64,000 nucleotides of DNA from Amaurobius ferox (Eukaryota > Arthropoda > Arachnida > Araneae > Amaurobiidae), in NCBI GenBank assembly GCA_951213105.1, contig OX578137.1:57805736-57869735 (forward strand), written 5' to 3'. Under the pieces are notes generated by a model. It saw only the letters and a program-made list of their open reading frames with translations, searched no databases and was not told where the DNA came from. This document shows positions 12,792-24,863 of the stretch, in pieces. The stretch's first letter is position 1. Each line of letters opens with the position of its first letter. A program made the translations under genes and the position numbers.

Positions 12792-13670
12792 AATCTAGAG
12801 AGAACTTAGATAATGACCGATATGGATTCAGCATCGAATTTTAAAGGAAGTTGAGTATTCAAGGAAAAGATATCCACTTCCGGTTCCTTTTCCCCTTTCG
12901 CTTCGAAAATTTTCTTTGAAACATCTATTTTACAAGATTGGCTATAGATACAGTTTAGATAATGGCGAATATGGATTCAGTATTAAATTTTGGAGGGATT
13001 TGGGTGACTCACTAAGGATTTCCACTTCAATTCTCGAAATGCCACTTTCAATTCAAAAATTTGCATTTTCTTTACACCATCTATTTTTCACAATCAACTA
13101 GAGAAATAGATTAGATGATGACTAATAAGAATTCAGTATCAAATTTCAGAGGAGGTTGGGGGTTAGGTAAGCATTTCCACTTCCGGTATTTTTCCAATTG
13201 TGATTCAGAAGTTTTCATTCTCCGTGAAACATCTATTTCTCACAATCGACAATAGCTATAGTTTAGATAATGACTGATATGAATTCATTATCTTGTTGGG
13301 GGTTGGAAGATTCACTAAGGATTTTATCTTCCGGTTCTCTTTTACTTCCGACTAAAATATTTTCATTGAAACATATATTTTTTTTTCAGAATGGACTAAA
13401 GATAGAGCTTAGATGATGATTGGTATAGATTCAACCTTAAATTCTAATAGAAGTAGAGATCTCAATAGTGAGACCTGTTCTGATGATGTTCTAGAGAGAC
13501 CAGTTCTGATTAAAGAATTTGTATCTTCCGTGTAACATCTATTTCACAGGATTGGATGTAGATAGAGCTTAGATGATGACTGGTATGAATTCAGCATTGT
13601 ATTTCGAAGGGAGTTGAGGGTTCACTCAGAATTTCCACATCCAGTTCTAGAAATATTAGACACTTGGGAT
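12792..13670. repeat. Degenerate satellite, about 6 units of 145-160 bp
   Basis: The anchor 'ttagat(a/g)atgac...at...gattca' recurs at about 12810, 12956, 13114, 13264, 13409 and 13569. Each is followed by '(t)tccacttccggtt' and 'gaaacatctattt' elements. Units are strongly diverged, so the array is old. Confidence 0.8.
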
Positions 13671-14530
13671 TTTTCCGAAAATTTTTATATCTCTACGACA
13701 TAAGTGTACGAAAAGAGAAGAAAAATTCTTTATAATTCCGTCGAAAACCATTTGGTACCATATGAAATATCCTCATAAATTTCTCGCTTATTTATGTTTT
13801 AGGATTTATCACACTTGAAATCTCATTGCATTATGAAATAAATCAATTTGACACAGTGAGCTACATTGTTTATTACTTGATAAATTCCGTCCTTTAACAC
13901 AATCAACAAATTTCCAGATCTCATATGGGCAATGGCTTATGACCAAAATTACTTTTCAAAGAAAATCCATAAAACAGCTTGCTACTTTATACATGATAGT
14001 ATTCTAGTGATGTGAGAAGGATAAAAGTAAGTCCTTTTGGTAATAATTTTATTTTTCATGTCATTAGAAGAAAAGCGAAATTAATAGATATATTGTTCTC
14101 TTATGACTGTCCTGCTTATTTTAGAAAGATTAATAACATATAACATCTGGATAACTTAATTCAAAACAATTAATGCAACCTGAACATATTACATATTTTA
14201 TATAATATCGTTACAACTTCCTGGTATTACTTTCTTTGTCTTAAAAGTCTCCTAGCTGGAAAACCACTTTTACAGAAACTAATTGTGATTACAATGAACC
14301 CAAATCTCTTGACCAAATTTGGTAAAGTGATGCTATTTTGATGACTTTTAATGAGTTTTATAAAGTTCTAGAATCTAAAAGGTAAACGTAACTTTCACCA
14401 GTTATCAAGATTTTTACGGGAATTTTATTGAATGTATATAAAGGTGTTGCGTTAGTAATTGGAGAGAACAATAATATGAGAATAATACTAATGATTTCAG
14501 TCAGTGTATTGTAAATGTGTCAGTGCTTGA
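13671..14530. other. No recognised feature
   Basis: AT-rich, no repeat or coding signal noticed. Confidence 0.5.
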
Positions 14531-14544
14531 AAATGCGATTTTCT

Positions 14545-14655
14545 TTTTCGCGAATTTGCTGCAAATTTGTTGTGCATTTGCTACGAATGTGTTGAGCATT
14601 TGCAGCGAATTTGTCGCGCTTTTGCTGCGAATTTGTTGCGAATTTTTTGCGAAAC
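14545..14655. repeat. Short degenerate tandem repeat (about 12-bp unit)
   Basis: Loose repeats of 'gaatttgctgcg' / 'catttgctacga' directly upstream of the 96-bp minisatellite. Confidence 0.75.
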
Positions 14656-14657
14656 AA

Positions 14658-15316
14658 TTCTATTGTATCTGATGTTTGTTATGTGTCTTTTCCAGGTAGA
14701 TAGAAAGTTAATATTTAATCTTATTCTTGTTTACGTCCATTTTTGCACGTCATTCTATTGTATCTGATGTTTGTTTTGTGTCTTTTCCAGGTAGACAGGA
14801 ACTTAATATTTGAATCTTGTTCTCGTTTACATCCATTTTTGCACGTCGTTCTATTGTATCTGATGTTTGTTTTGTGTCTTTTCCAAGTAGATAGGAAGTT
14901 AATATTTGAATCTTGTTCTTTTTACGTCTATTTTTGCACATCGTTCTATTGTATCTGATGTTTGTTTTGTGTCTTTTCCAGGTAGATAGAAAGTTAATAT
15001 TTGAATCTTATTCTTGTTTACGTCCATTTTTACACGTCATTCTATTGTGTCTAATGTTTGTTTTGTGTCTTTTCCAGGTAGACAGGAACTTAATATTTGA
15101 ATCTTGTTCTCGTTTATATCCATTTTTGCACGTCGTTCTATTTTATCTGATGTTTGTTTTGTGTCTTTTCCAGGTAGGTAGAAAGTCAATATTTAAATCT
15201 TGTTCTTGTTTACGGCCATTTTTGCACGTCGTTCCATTGTATCTGATGTTTGTGTCTTTTCCAGGTAGATAGAAAATTAGTATTTGAATCTTGTTCTTGT
15301 TTACTTCCATTTTTGC
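14658..15316. repeat. Minisatellite, 7 units of 95-96 bp
   Basis: Units begin with 'ttctattgtatctgatg' at 14658, 14753, 14849, 14944, 15040, 15136 and 15232. Each unit holds 'gtgtcttttccaggtag', which resembles a pyrimidine tract, 3' splice site and GT. Because 96 = 3 x 32, a 32-residue hydrophobic peptide repeat appears in one frame. It is broken by the 95-bp units and has no start or family support, so I do not call it a gene. Confidence 0.9.
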
Positions 15317-15590
15317 TGTAATAAATCTGAAGTTATCAAGGTCTTTGTACTCATTTTACAGCCCTGTATTATACTTTCCAAACTAGAGTACACAAAGCAA
15401 CAATACATAAGGTAATATAAATTAAAATGGTGTGAAATTGGACATTATTATCTTCATCTAGTTATAATGTATATGTATGTCTGTGCAAATTTTATAAAAT
15501 GTGCATCTTAATATTTTACAATAAAAACTGTGGCAGATTTCATCTACGTCGCTTATATTAAGCTTTGTGATTTCAACAAACACGTCATAT
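15317..15590. other. No recognised feature
   Basis: AT-rich flank of the minisatellite. Confidence 0.4.
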
Positions 15591-15990
15591 ACAGAGTGAT
15601 CATAATTAAAGTTTACATTTTAAACACGTCTGAAAAGAAATTGGTAACAAAATAGAGGCTATGAGATTTATTTCCGACAATCAAAATTTTTAGTTGGTAA
15701 AGTTCCCCCAAGGTGGCTAAAAGGCGCCTTACGCAGAGTTCATAACGACCATTCCCTCATAGAGTGCTATTTGCTGTCCGCGAATTGCACTGGTCAATGA
15801 TACGTGGCTTATGAACAGTCCTTTTCTGCATATGAAAAGGTGTTAGACTTTACTGCGACAACTTTTAAAGAATAAAGTTATTGCTTGACAGTTTCCTGTA
15901 GCGTGGCCACCTCAGTCACCAGACCTGTACACTATCGAAGCTTAAAGCTGAAGAATATATTACCTATACTAGCTAATAAAACAATAAATC
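15591..15990 (+). pseudogene. mariner/Tc1-type transposon relic
   Basis: It starts 'acagagtgatcataattaaag', which looks like a decayed terminal repeat of a mariner-like element. Near 15890-15950 one frame reads 'VAWPPQSPDL', matching the conserved region just before the last catalytic residue of many mariner-type transposases. Stops and frame changes elsewhere show it is dead. Family is inferred from this short motif and the terminus. Confidence 0.5.
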
Positions 15991-16639
15991 AAAGCAATAA
16001 TTTAGTACTAACAAATTAACTAATACTACAAACATCAATGAGTCCAAACAAAACAATCAAAACAAAATAAACAAGAACAATGAAGTAAGCCACAAAAAGA
16101 TCTGAAATAAAAAAAATAATTTCTTGGTGAAGAAAATTAAACCACCAAACGATGCCACTTGCAAGCAGAAATTTAGATTATCTGGTCAGCATTTTTTGTG
16201 CTTTAATAATATATTGTTTGATATGAGAAACTGATTTTTTTTTTCATTTTTCCAAACTCTGTTGAACTAATAAGGCAAATTATCTATAGAAGATTTATTC
16301 TGTCCTACACATAATGATTTGCATCACATGTTTCATTACAAAGCCAGTTATTAGTAGGTTTTAAATTGAACCGATATAAATAATTCACAAATGGCTCAGT
16401 CAAAATGCTCAGTCAAAAAATAAATAAGATACTTATTATAAATTAGTAACAAGGTGTCAAAATTAGGGAGAAAAGATTTGAGGCGAACCGGTTTATTACG
16501 TGGAATAGAAGTACTTAAGTATTGTTGATAATCATTAATTAATTCTTGCTTACAAAAGCGAGATAAAAGAGATTAATGAAAAGAATATCAATTGGCATAC
16601 CTCAATCAACCGAAATTTTGGCAAAATTAATAGAAAGTG

Positions 16640-16873
16640 TGTTACCAGAATTTCCAATTTGAACCCGAACTCAACTGATCCTAAGATCACCAGACCTGAA
16701 TCCGCACGATTTTTGGCTTTGGTTATATCCTACAAGCACTGTTTACCGTAATAATGCTCATAACAATCTGCTTGGCATGCTACGACCAACTGTAAAAAAT
16801 GTAATGCTCCATTGTCAACATGTTACAAAATATCATGAAGATCACTTCAAACTATTTTACAAAGTGAATATTA
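16640..16873 (+). pseudogene. mariner-type transposase C-terminal fragment
   Basis: The plus frame from about 16675 reads 'RSPDLNPHDFWLW' and continues open for about 60 codons to about 16870. 'SPDLNPxDFWLW' is the conserved C-terminal catalytic region of mariner-like transposases; the aspartate is present. There is no N-terminal DNA-binding part in frame. The fragment runs to the start of family E copy E4, which probably interrupts it. The stretch 15990-16640 between the two relics is AT-rich and unrecognised. Confidence 0.65.
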
Positions 16874-18177
16874 GCAAGAAAGATCAATCATGCTTAAAGC
16901 ATTGATTATGAAACACTTTCCAACTTCAATGCAATTTTATTTAAACATCTCTAAAATGCAATACATTCCTCGGTAGTATTTTAAAACTTATCACAATACT
17001 ACATTAATTTATTATATTTGAAAACTTAAACCTGCATCTAAAAAAATGAACTTTTTTCAAATAACGGCATTGAAATATAAATTGCCTGGTTTAAACATCT
17101 CTAAAATGCGATACATTCCTCGGTAATATTTTTAAAATTATCATAATACTATGATAATTTATTATATTTGAAAACTTCATCGAAAACAACTGAAATTCAT
17201 TCAAATGACGTCATAGAAAAAATAACACGCCTGGCTCTCTCTATAAAAGCAGCATTTCATTCATAACATTTTCCCATTCATGTCATTCATCACAATACTA
17301 CAATAATTTATTTTATTTAAAAATTAAGACCATGGAGCTACAAGTAATTACACTCTATGCTTAAAACTTCATCGAAAAAAATCCTCCTTCTGTCTGTAAA
17401 CTCAATGAATATTTCATTCATATCAGCTATGCTATGCAGACTCCATGAGTTAAATAATTTTGCGTTAAAGAAATATAGCAATTCTTATGCAACTCATTCT
17501 GCATATTTTGCTGTTTACATTTTACATAAGTGAAAAATAGGCTTCGTTGTAGAAATAATCAAATTTGGATGAGCATTTAAACTCAAATATATTGTAATTG
17601 CGTTGTTTAAGTATGTAGATGTACAGAATTTAAGCAAAAATAAAGCGGTTTTAGGACGGATACAACACTCTCTATGAATTTAAAAGAACTTTAAAAATCA
17701 TGATTTTGAGACAAGATAGATGCCATATTTCATTTTGAAGTGAGTCACGTGATCTTTTCGTATCATGGTCACGTAATCTCTTCATATAAGAGGTGTAATT
17801 ATTATTTTAATTTTTATTTAAAATCCTACTGAATATATTTTGCTGAATTTTTCTTATATATTTTATGGAACAATTTGAATATTACCTAAAATTTTCGAAG
17901 CAATTTGTGAATTTTAAATCCGCTTAAAAAATGTTTGGAAAATTAGGTCCCATAGGGTTCAATGTATTTTATTTCTTCAACCCGGGTTCAATCCAAAACT
18001 AATTGGGTGATATTATTCATTTATATTCCCATAGGTCCTACGGACCGTCTGAACAACATACTAAAATTTCATTTTGATTAAGTCATCTTTACGGCAGTTA
18101 TCGTGCTAACAGACAGACAGACAGACAGAATGAACAAAGTCATAAGTACTTTTCAACTTTGTTGTAAAGTGTTAACA
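16874..18177 (-). mobile_element. Family E copy E4 (full length)
   Basis: Full copy of about 1.3 kb. 3' end at 16874 ('caagaaagatcaatcatgc' plus hairpin), GACA tract 18112-18128, 5' hairpin 'aacttt...gtaaagtgttaa' ending about 18177. Confidence 0.85.
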
Positions 18178-19321
18178 AAAAGCGCCAATTTTTACCTGTG
18201 ACTTTGGAGCTTAATATTTCACTGACAAAACTAAAACTATCTCGTGGCCTTCATAATTATATTACCAAGTTTAAAAGTTCTACATCCATTGGTTTTAGTT
18301 TTAGAGAGTTTTAAAATGTGAATTGTAAATATAATCACACTCCTGTATAATAACTTTGATGAATCAAATACTTGTAAATAGTTAAAAATATTTAATAGAA
18401 TTTAAAAAAATACTTTCTAAAGAAAATACATCAATTCCATTTCGGTGCATGATTTACTCGTTTGGAAGAAAGTATTTCATATTTCTAGATCTCAAAGTTA
18501 TAATAAAGTCAAAATTATAATAGTAATGATTTTAATTAATTGAATCCATGCTCTTTCTTAATAGGAAGTATTATAAAATCAAAACTATATGCTCCAGAAT
18601 TTTTTCTCCAATGGTCAAACACTTGATAATTAAATCATTTGCTTTGCTTATATCTTCCAGAAATATATACACATATTTTTATCATGTCTTTTTTCCCTTA
18701 CATGCTTTAAAGGAAACAAAATATTTGCGATATTTAACCATTCAATACCTGTAGCAGTCTTTAACGTATATAAAATAAATCCTTTGGGCTTATATCTAAT
18801 ACAGTGATCGGTTCTTGATTAATTGAGATATTCGACATTGTCAACAAAATTTCCTAAACTCATATTGAGAAAGGCTTATAGCCGAAATTAACTTTCAGAG
18901 AAAAGATATATAATGGCTTGTTTTATACAAGATCATGCTCCAGTGACGGCAGAAGGGAAGCGGAAATGAAACTCGTTGATGAGTATTTCTCGAATCATTT
19001 GTGGAATAGCGAGATTTAAAGATATTTTGTCGAAATAAGAATGAATTCCTTACTTGAAAAATCTTCATATGATTTCTGAAGCCTGACAAACTATGTTAAA
19101 GCAAATTACTGCAATTTACACATAGTTCAGCAAATTCTAAGGAAACATTAAACAATATATTGAAGCACAAAAATTAAGTTGCAACGCAGCATACAGCTGA
19201 TTCAAGGATATGTTGAATCTTCGTCGTCATTATTTAAAAGACCGACCGAACATGAAGTTAAAAAGAAGAAATAGGCAAACGAGTTTCCAACAATCAACTT
19301 CTTTAAATTGACTAAAGTTTA
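18178..19321. other. No recognised feature
   Basis: AT-rich; nothing recognised on either strand. Confidence 0.5.
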
Positions 19322-19492
19322 TTAATAATGTATATAGGAAAAGCATTGTGACGGTGTCGAAAATTCAATTTCCAGATTTCGACAGAAAAACACATTTCAA
19401 GCATCCCTGAAATCGAATCGAACATTTTTGAAATGCTGTCGATGTGTATGTGCATATATGTGAGTGTATATATTATATGTTAGTGTGTGTGT

Positions 19493-19528
<36 letters not shown>

Positions 19529-20312
19529 CCTAAGTTGAAAAAAATTTGGTACGATTATTGCAATCATTGAATACTGGAAGCCCATTGATTTTAAAAGCAA
19601 TCGAATGTTCGAAAGAACCTCCCCGCGCCCCCTCCAATTTTCGAATGTTTTTTTACAAAAATTAGTAAACAATCAAGACCTTTAATTGTGTTAACAAGGC
19701 AAACATTTTTTACGTTATTTTTCACTAAAAAGTGACAGGCACCAGCTTTAGAACGCTAGCATGAACCGTTCTCTATATTTTGCACATTTTCAGATACATT
19801 TATAGTGAAAGTTACGTAAAAGTAAAATAAGTCAATAAGTCGCAAGTATCTTTAAATAAGTTGACCTTAGCGAGAAGTTTAGCTAAATATCGCCAACTTA
19901 GCGACTTTTTAAATGTTGCCAAACTGGAGAAAATGGCGACATGCTGTCAAAAATAACGCTTTAGTACTGAAAATAGCGCTAAAATTGATGAAATTTAATA
20001 TTTCATCAATGAAGAAATGAAATTTATTTTATTTAATAATTCTGATGATTAAGCTCGCTTGATATTATGGACTATACTGCTTACTAGATACTAGCAATAT
20101 TTCTAATTATCAAGATTGATTTACGCTAAATATAAGTTCATTTGGTACTTCGAAATAGTTTTATACATTTTCCTCCAGAAAAGCTCTAATGTTAGTGCAC
20201 AATTTAACAATAAAAATACTATTTTAATATGGATCTTGTACATCTAGTAGTTTGCTGTAAATGAAGTTATTGCATTTTGCAGTGGAAGTTATGTGCCACC
20301 CACATTATATTT
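19322..20312 (+). mobile_element. Family A copy A10 (old, strongly diverged)
   Basis: The lead 'gtgacggtgtcgaaaattc', TG tract (19443-19527), 'gaaccgttct' block, GCCAAA block (about 19870-19980) and a decayed 3' end ('gaagttatgtgccacccacat', about 20288-20310) are all in the family A order. Divergence is much greater than in the other copies. Confidence 0.7.
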
Positions 20313-20970
20313 CTGTTTTCATTCACTCCAATATTAAGACTACAAATTTAATTGAGACTATATAAAGCACACATACTGGGGAAAATATCAGCCTGAGACA
20401 AATAAGGCAGATATACATATAGAGTGGCGAAAATTGTTCAAAAGTATTTATAAATAATTTAATTTAAATTTTATAGAGGTGAATAATGAGGATAAAACTA
20501 AAAGTAGAAAATATATAATCAAGCTAACTTTATGGCTTAGATGAGAATAAATGTTTCGAACATGATTAATTGATTTAATTAAGATATGGAGTATCTATTT
20601 TTTTAAAATTCAGAGTCATCGTTCATTATAAAATATAAAAAATAAGTATTAAGGAGTTACGATCGTTATTTTCACTGGTTCATTTTAATTTTTTAAAGGT
20701 AATAGACACCTTTTTAATCTTTTGATAAAGCGCATAGTTTTTTCTACATATTTTTTTTTCTCAAAATACCTGCTGAATAAACATTTTTAAGATTCCTTTA
20801 GCTGTGTTCATATGCATAAAAAAACTAGTGAATAGGCCCCATTTAAGTCAATAAATATAAACTATCATTCCAAATTTTTTAATTTTTTTCTATATAAGAA
20901 AAGACTTATAAAAATATGGAATAAAGAAAGGCTCGTTAAACTTTTAGCATTAATGATCAGCAATTGGCTT
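20313..20970. other. No recognised feature
   Basis: AT-rich; nothing recognised. Confidence 0.5.
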
Positions 20971-21251
20971 ATTTTGCTAGTGGATTAAAATAGTGTGCCT
21001 TCAATTTGTTAACACTACTCTTCTTATGCTTCGTTGTGTGTTTGAAGATGTCAGCATCATTAGACTTTTCCGGGATTCTGCTACATAGCTGTGCTACAAT
21101 TGAGGCACATAGCAAATTTTCTTGTTGTCAATGCATGCTACCCCCCTCTGGGATAGTCCGCCTTTTTCAAGGTAGATGACTTCTGAAGTAATGGGCCCAC
21201 CTCTCTTAAGAAGCATTCAAATCTGGAGAGTGGTGCGTTGGACAATTGCTC

Positions 21252-21294
21252 GGTTTATCGGGAAGAATTCCTCATGAATTCTTCCCGATAAACC
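21252..21294. repeat. Perfect 19-bp inverted repeat, 5-nt loop
   Basis: 'GGTTTATCGGGAAGAATTC', loop 'ctcat', then the exact reverse complement. Confidence 0.95.
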
Positions 21295-21338
21295 ACTATG
21301 GATTCATAAACCCGATAAAGCTATCACTATGGATTCAT

Positions 21339-21369
21339 AGGATTTGATTCATTCTATGAATCAAATTCC
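21339..21369. repeat. Near-perfect hairpin
   Basis: 'GGATTTGATTCAT' and 'ATGAATCAAATTCC' around a 3-nt loop, with one extra base in the right arm. Confidence 0.85.
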
Positions 21370-21678
21370 TTCAGGTGTCGGGATTGGAGTAGCCACATTG
21401 TGGTCTCAACCAAAAACTGTCGACGACTGATGTCTTGACTTGGAGGGTGTTCTTTGGATTCTATCCTGTGAATGATTCCGTAGACCATGCAACTGCGAAT
21501 GTAGCTTTGCTGGAGGTGAGATTAGAACGCGCGACTCTCCTTTCATCTTCATAACCCCACTCCTTTTTCGGTTGCTGTAGAGGATACCTCTTCGAAACTG
21601 TCATTGGATATATTGGTCATACCATGCTTACAAGGGAATATAATGTGCGAAAGCAATCCATGGATGCTCTCATCTTCC

Positions 21679-22058
21679 TTTCTTTCCTTCTTTCTTTCCT
21701 TCTTCCTTTCCTTCTTCCTTTCCTTCTTTCTTTCCTTCTTTCTTTCCTTCTTTCTTTCTTTCTTTCACCCAGACCATCCAACCTGCCCAAAAGTGTAAGG
21801 TACCTATTTGGACGGCCGTGTCAGGGCCACCAAATTAGACCGTAACCCAGTAGGAGCGACATCCACAGGGACACAGGGACAGTACCATCCTTCCTCTTCC
21901 ACCACCCCCTCGAAAAGACTTTCAGACCAACATATTTAACGTGTCTGTACTCTGTATAAAAACCTGGATAGTTTGAACAAAGACGGAAGGCGGAAATCGA
22001 ACTCTGATCATCTGGGTGCAACCCCCGTACCTTAACCACAGGTAATCTGACCTAGATG
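21679..22058 (-). mobile_element. tRNA-derived SINE-1, second copy with AAAG tail
   Basis: Diverged copy of the 314-627 SINE in the same orientation. 'cagaccatccaacctgccc', 'taaggtacctatttggacgg' and 'tcagaccaacatatttaacg' match it in order. The tRNA-like head (right end, about 21980-22058) keeps a B-box-like 'GAGTTCGATTTCC'. The minus-strand tail is a long AAAG/GAAAG microsatellite (CTTT/CTTC on plus, 21679-21767). Frames across the tail are artefacts. Confidence 0.75.
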
Positions 22059-23259
22059 CTGTCATCTGCAGTAGGAACACGATCCTAATTTTAAGAAACA
22101 CCTATAAATGGATTCTATCACTATAAATTTAGCCATTACACACTTGTGTAGCCCGGATACTCAAACTGCTGCTGTAAACCCTTGGATCAGACGAGTGGTC
22201 TGGGACTTCAATTCTTGTGTAGCCTTTGTTCAATCTTCATAAAACTTGAAGCTGATTGCGAAGTAGGGCTTGAAATGGTCGGACTCCATAGAGATTCGAA
22301 AAATTTTGACACATAGAAAGTTATATTGCTGACCTTACTCATATCAACTATTCCAGTCCATCGAGCGCATAAAAAGTGTGAAACCGATCTATAAATTCTG
22401 TTACCTGCAATGACAGCGCGACATTAACCTGTGTTGATAGTCTTGCGATCCAAAAATCATATACTCCATTTCTGCCCTATACGGTCATATCAATATCTTA
22501 AAAATATTATTTTAAGACGTTGGAGAAAATAATTGTTGTAGAAGCACTTTTGGGGTTACTTTTATAGAGAAAGATTTCTGTTCACAATTCTTGTTAAACT
22601 TCTAACTAAAACTTTAAATTAAAGCAACAAGAAGGGGAAAAAATTGAAAACAAAACATCGCTATATGAATATATTTAATAAAACTCATTAAAATATCATT
22701 TTATTCGCTTGAACACAAGACGCTGAGGCTCATTAACATTTCTCCAAAAGCATTCCTTGAAATATTTTTCAATAGCTTTTCTCTCACAATATAACCCTCC
22801 ATTAAAAGAATTCATTTAATTTATCTGAGAAAACTTCCAAGTTGAGAAAAAAAAACAGTTTTCTGCAAGTCGCAGGATTTAACACTGAACTTTTATTCCT
22901 TCGAAAGCTTTTAGTCTTATTCCAAACTCTTTATTTAACCGTTTGGATATAAAAGAAAAACCCAGACAGCAAAGATTTCTTTGGTTCCATTTGGTTTCAG
23001 AACAAATTTCTATTCTATGTCTTTTCTTTCGTCTCGAAGAGTCAGTTTTCTGCTTTATTTTATTATTTACTGCAGATATTACTCCGGGTCAGAAACAATA
23101 ACCGCAATAATACTTCGAGTGAAAGTTTCCTAGCTATGAACTGTAATTAACTATAATAACTACTTCTAATGGAATTTCCTTCTTAAACATAAAGATGTAG
23201 TGTTTTAGTGATTGAAATTTCAAAGTTTTTTATATTACTATGGGAAAATAAGGTATAAA
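22059..23259. other. No recognised feature
   Basis: No open frame with a known motif and no repeat structure noticed. Confidence 0.5.
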
Positions 23260-23261
23260 TA

Positions 23262-23912
23262 CAGTCAATCATCTTGCAACGGGGTACTCTCATAACGCGG
23301 TTTTCATACAACTCGGAGCAAAATTTCAACAGTCCTCCCATTACGCGGTACTAATAAAACGCAGTTTCCTTATAACGCGGTTTCCTTATAACGCGGTATT
23401 CTTATAACACGGTTTCTCTATAATACAACTCAATTAGCTTAAGCAGTCTCCCTATAGCATGAATTTTTCTATTACACTTTTACGATTGAAATTAATGGGG
23501 AATTACCCTGTTTTTCATTCACGTACATCACCATTTTTCAGTTTCAGTTATCAGGGAAACTCTCTGTAAATACAGAAATATACAGCATTGCTGTGGCAAT
23601 GATTATTAGTTAGTGAATATTAGTTTCCATATAACGCGGTACGAATTGTTCTATTTTGTACTAATTCTGAGTTTCTTATAACGCGGTTTCCATACAACAC
23701 GGTATGCGGTTTCCATACAACACGGTATGCGGTTTCCATACAACACGGTATGCGGTTTCCATACAACACGGTATGCGGTTTCCATACAACACGGTATGCG
23801 GTTTCCATATAGCAGGGTACGAATTAATCTGATTTGCACTAATCTGAGTTTCTTGCAACGCGGTTTAAATATAACGTAGTACGAATTAATCGCGTTATAA
23901 GAGGGTTGACTG
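23262..23912. mobile_element. pogo/Tigger-like MITE (651 bp)
   Basis: The left terminus 'CAGTCAATCATCTTGCAAC' and the reverse complement of the right terminus, 'CAGTCAACCCTCTTATAAC', form imperfect terminal inverted repeats flanked by TA on both sides (23260-23261 and 23913-23914). CAGT...TTATAAC ends with a TA target are typical of pogo/Tigger elements of the Tc1-mariner superfamily. No transposase is encoded. The interior is full of 'ataacgcggttt' motifs, and one has expanded into a tandem array. Confidence 0.8.
23683..23820. repeat. 23-bp tandem repeat, 6 units, inside the pogo-like MITE
   Basis: Unit 'gcggtttccatacaacacgg' plus 3 bases, five near-identical copies and one diverged. Because 23 is not a multiple of 3, all three minus frames show the same peptide repeat; this is not coding. 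Confidence 0.9.
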
Positions 23913-23914
23913 TA

Positions 23915-24182
23915 CTATATGGAAGAGATGACGCAAAACTGATATCTTTATTATATTTGGAAGAATTTTCAGGACGAATTTTAGTGCGAAAATTAAGCCC
24001 GAAGAATTATGAATGTATCAAAGAAAGGAACTGACTAATTCAAAACACTGGAGTAATAAAAACGCTAAGGGCTGGAACAAATGGCCAGACTTTAAAGAGT
24101 CGAAATAGACGTTAAATAGATATACAAATATCTGGCACCAGCTGTAAACAAACTGCCTCCAATTAATAAGTGCCTCCAACCC
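23915..24182. other. No recognised feature
   Basis: Spacer between the MITE and fold-back F1. Confidence 0.4.
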
Positions 24183-24792
24183 TCAATAATTATGCAACAC
24201 AGATGTCATGTAATAGTTGGTCGGACAACTGGAGAGTCCAGCTAGAGTGCATAATCCAGTTGGTATTATGCACTCTAGCAAGATAGGCGACTGATGTAAG
24301 AACAGTAAATGTGACTGTGTATTGCCAACGTTGAGAGAAGAAAAAGAGGTTAAAAACAAAGAGGTAAAAACCAAAGAGGAAGAAACAAGCGATGGGGCAA
24401 AATGAATGAACAATAAAATACCAAAAAAGAAAATAAATGTTCAACAACTTCAGTAGTTTTACTCACTGAACTAGTACCTTGAACATTTGTTGGATGTTCA
24501 CTTTCCTCTTCTGTATTTTACCTTTCACTCATTGTGTTCCACCTCTTGTTCTGAGCTTTTTATCTCCATTAACTTCCCCGCCATTGACAGCACTCTTTGG
24601 GGGTTCAGTCACGCTTGTTGCTCTTTCACCTGTCGCCGATCTTGAAGGTTGCGCTTCTTCTGTGTCCTGACGAAAAAGGATATGTCTTGTTTTCGAAATC
24701 GGTCGACACTATTTATTTTATGTTGTATGCAGCTTTCAACGATAGTGTTTTAGTTTTATTCTTTTTTCAGCAGTTTGAGCTGTACGTACACT
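24183..24792. mobile_element. Large fold-back element, family F copy F1
   Basis: Imperfect inverted repeat centred near 24460. The left arm (about 24283-24450), reverse-complemented, matches the right arm in order: 'gttgaacatttattttc', 'ttcattc', 'cctctt', 'gttcttacatcagtcgcc'. The right arm also aligns to 33055-33360 (copy F2). A perfect 15-bp hairpin lies at 24241-24279. The right end lies about 75 bp from the 3' end of the gypsy pol gene. No coding content. Confidence 0.75.
24241..24279. repeat. Perfect 15-bp inverted repeat, 9-nt loop
   Basis: 'GCTAGAGTGCATAAT', loop 'ccagttggt', then the exact reverse complement. Confidence 0.9.
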
Positions 24793-24863
24793 GTGAATGT
24801 TGGTATCAAAATAGTTTATATTGGCACAGATTAACCAATATTATATTATTTTGCTTTCGAATA

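Larger units (their letters stand above)
20971..21640. other. Unrecognised, less AT-rich block with palindromes
   Basis: Base composition is more even than the surroundings. It contains a perfect 19-bp inverted repeat (21252-21294), a second hairpin (21339-21369) and a duplicated 'cactatggattcata'. No coding family recognised. Confidence 0.5.

Noticed and set aside
14743..15272. Repetitive membrane protein encoded by the 96-bp repeat
   Set aside because: Hydrophobic 32-residue repeats arise only because the unit is divisible by 3; 95-bp units break the frame and there is no start context or family.
23683..23820. CRISPR-like array
   Set aside because: Units are contiguous with no spacers, and the host is eukaryotic.
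23620..23858. Repeat protein genes in three minus frames
   Set aside because: A 23-bp tandem repeat yields the same peptide in every frame; the region lies inside a MITE.
24183..24860. 3' LTR of the gypsy element
   Set aside because: The sequence does not match the 30140-31044 region; it belongs to fold-back family F.
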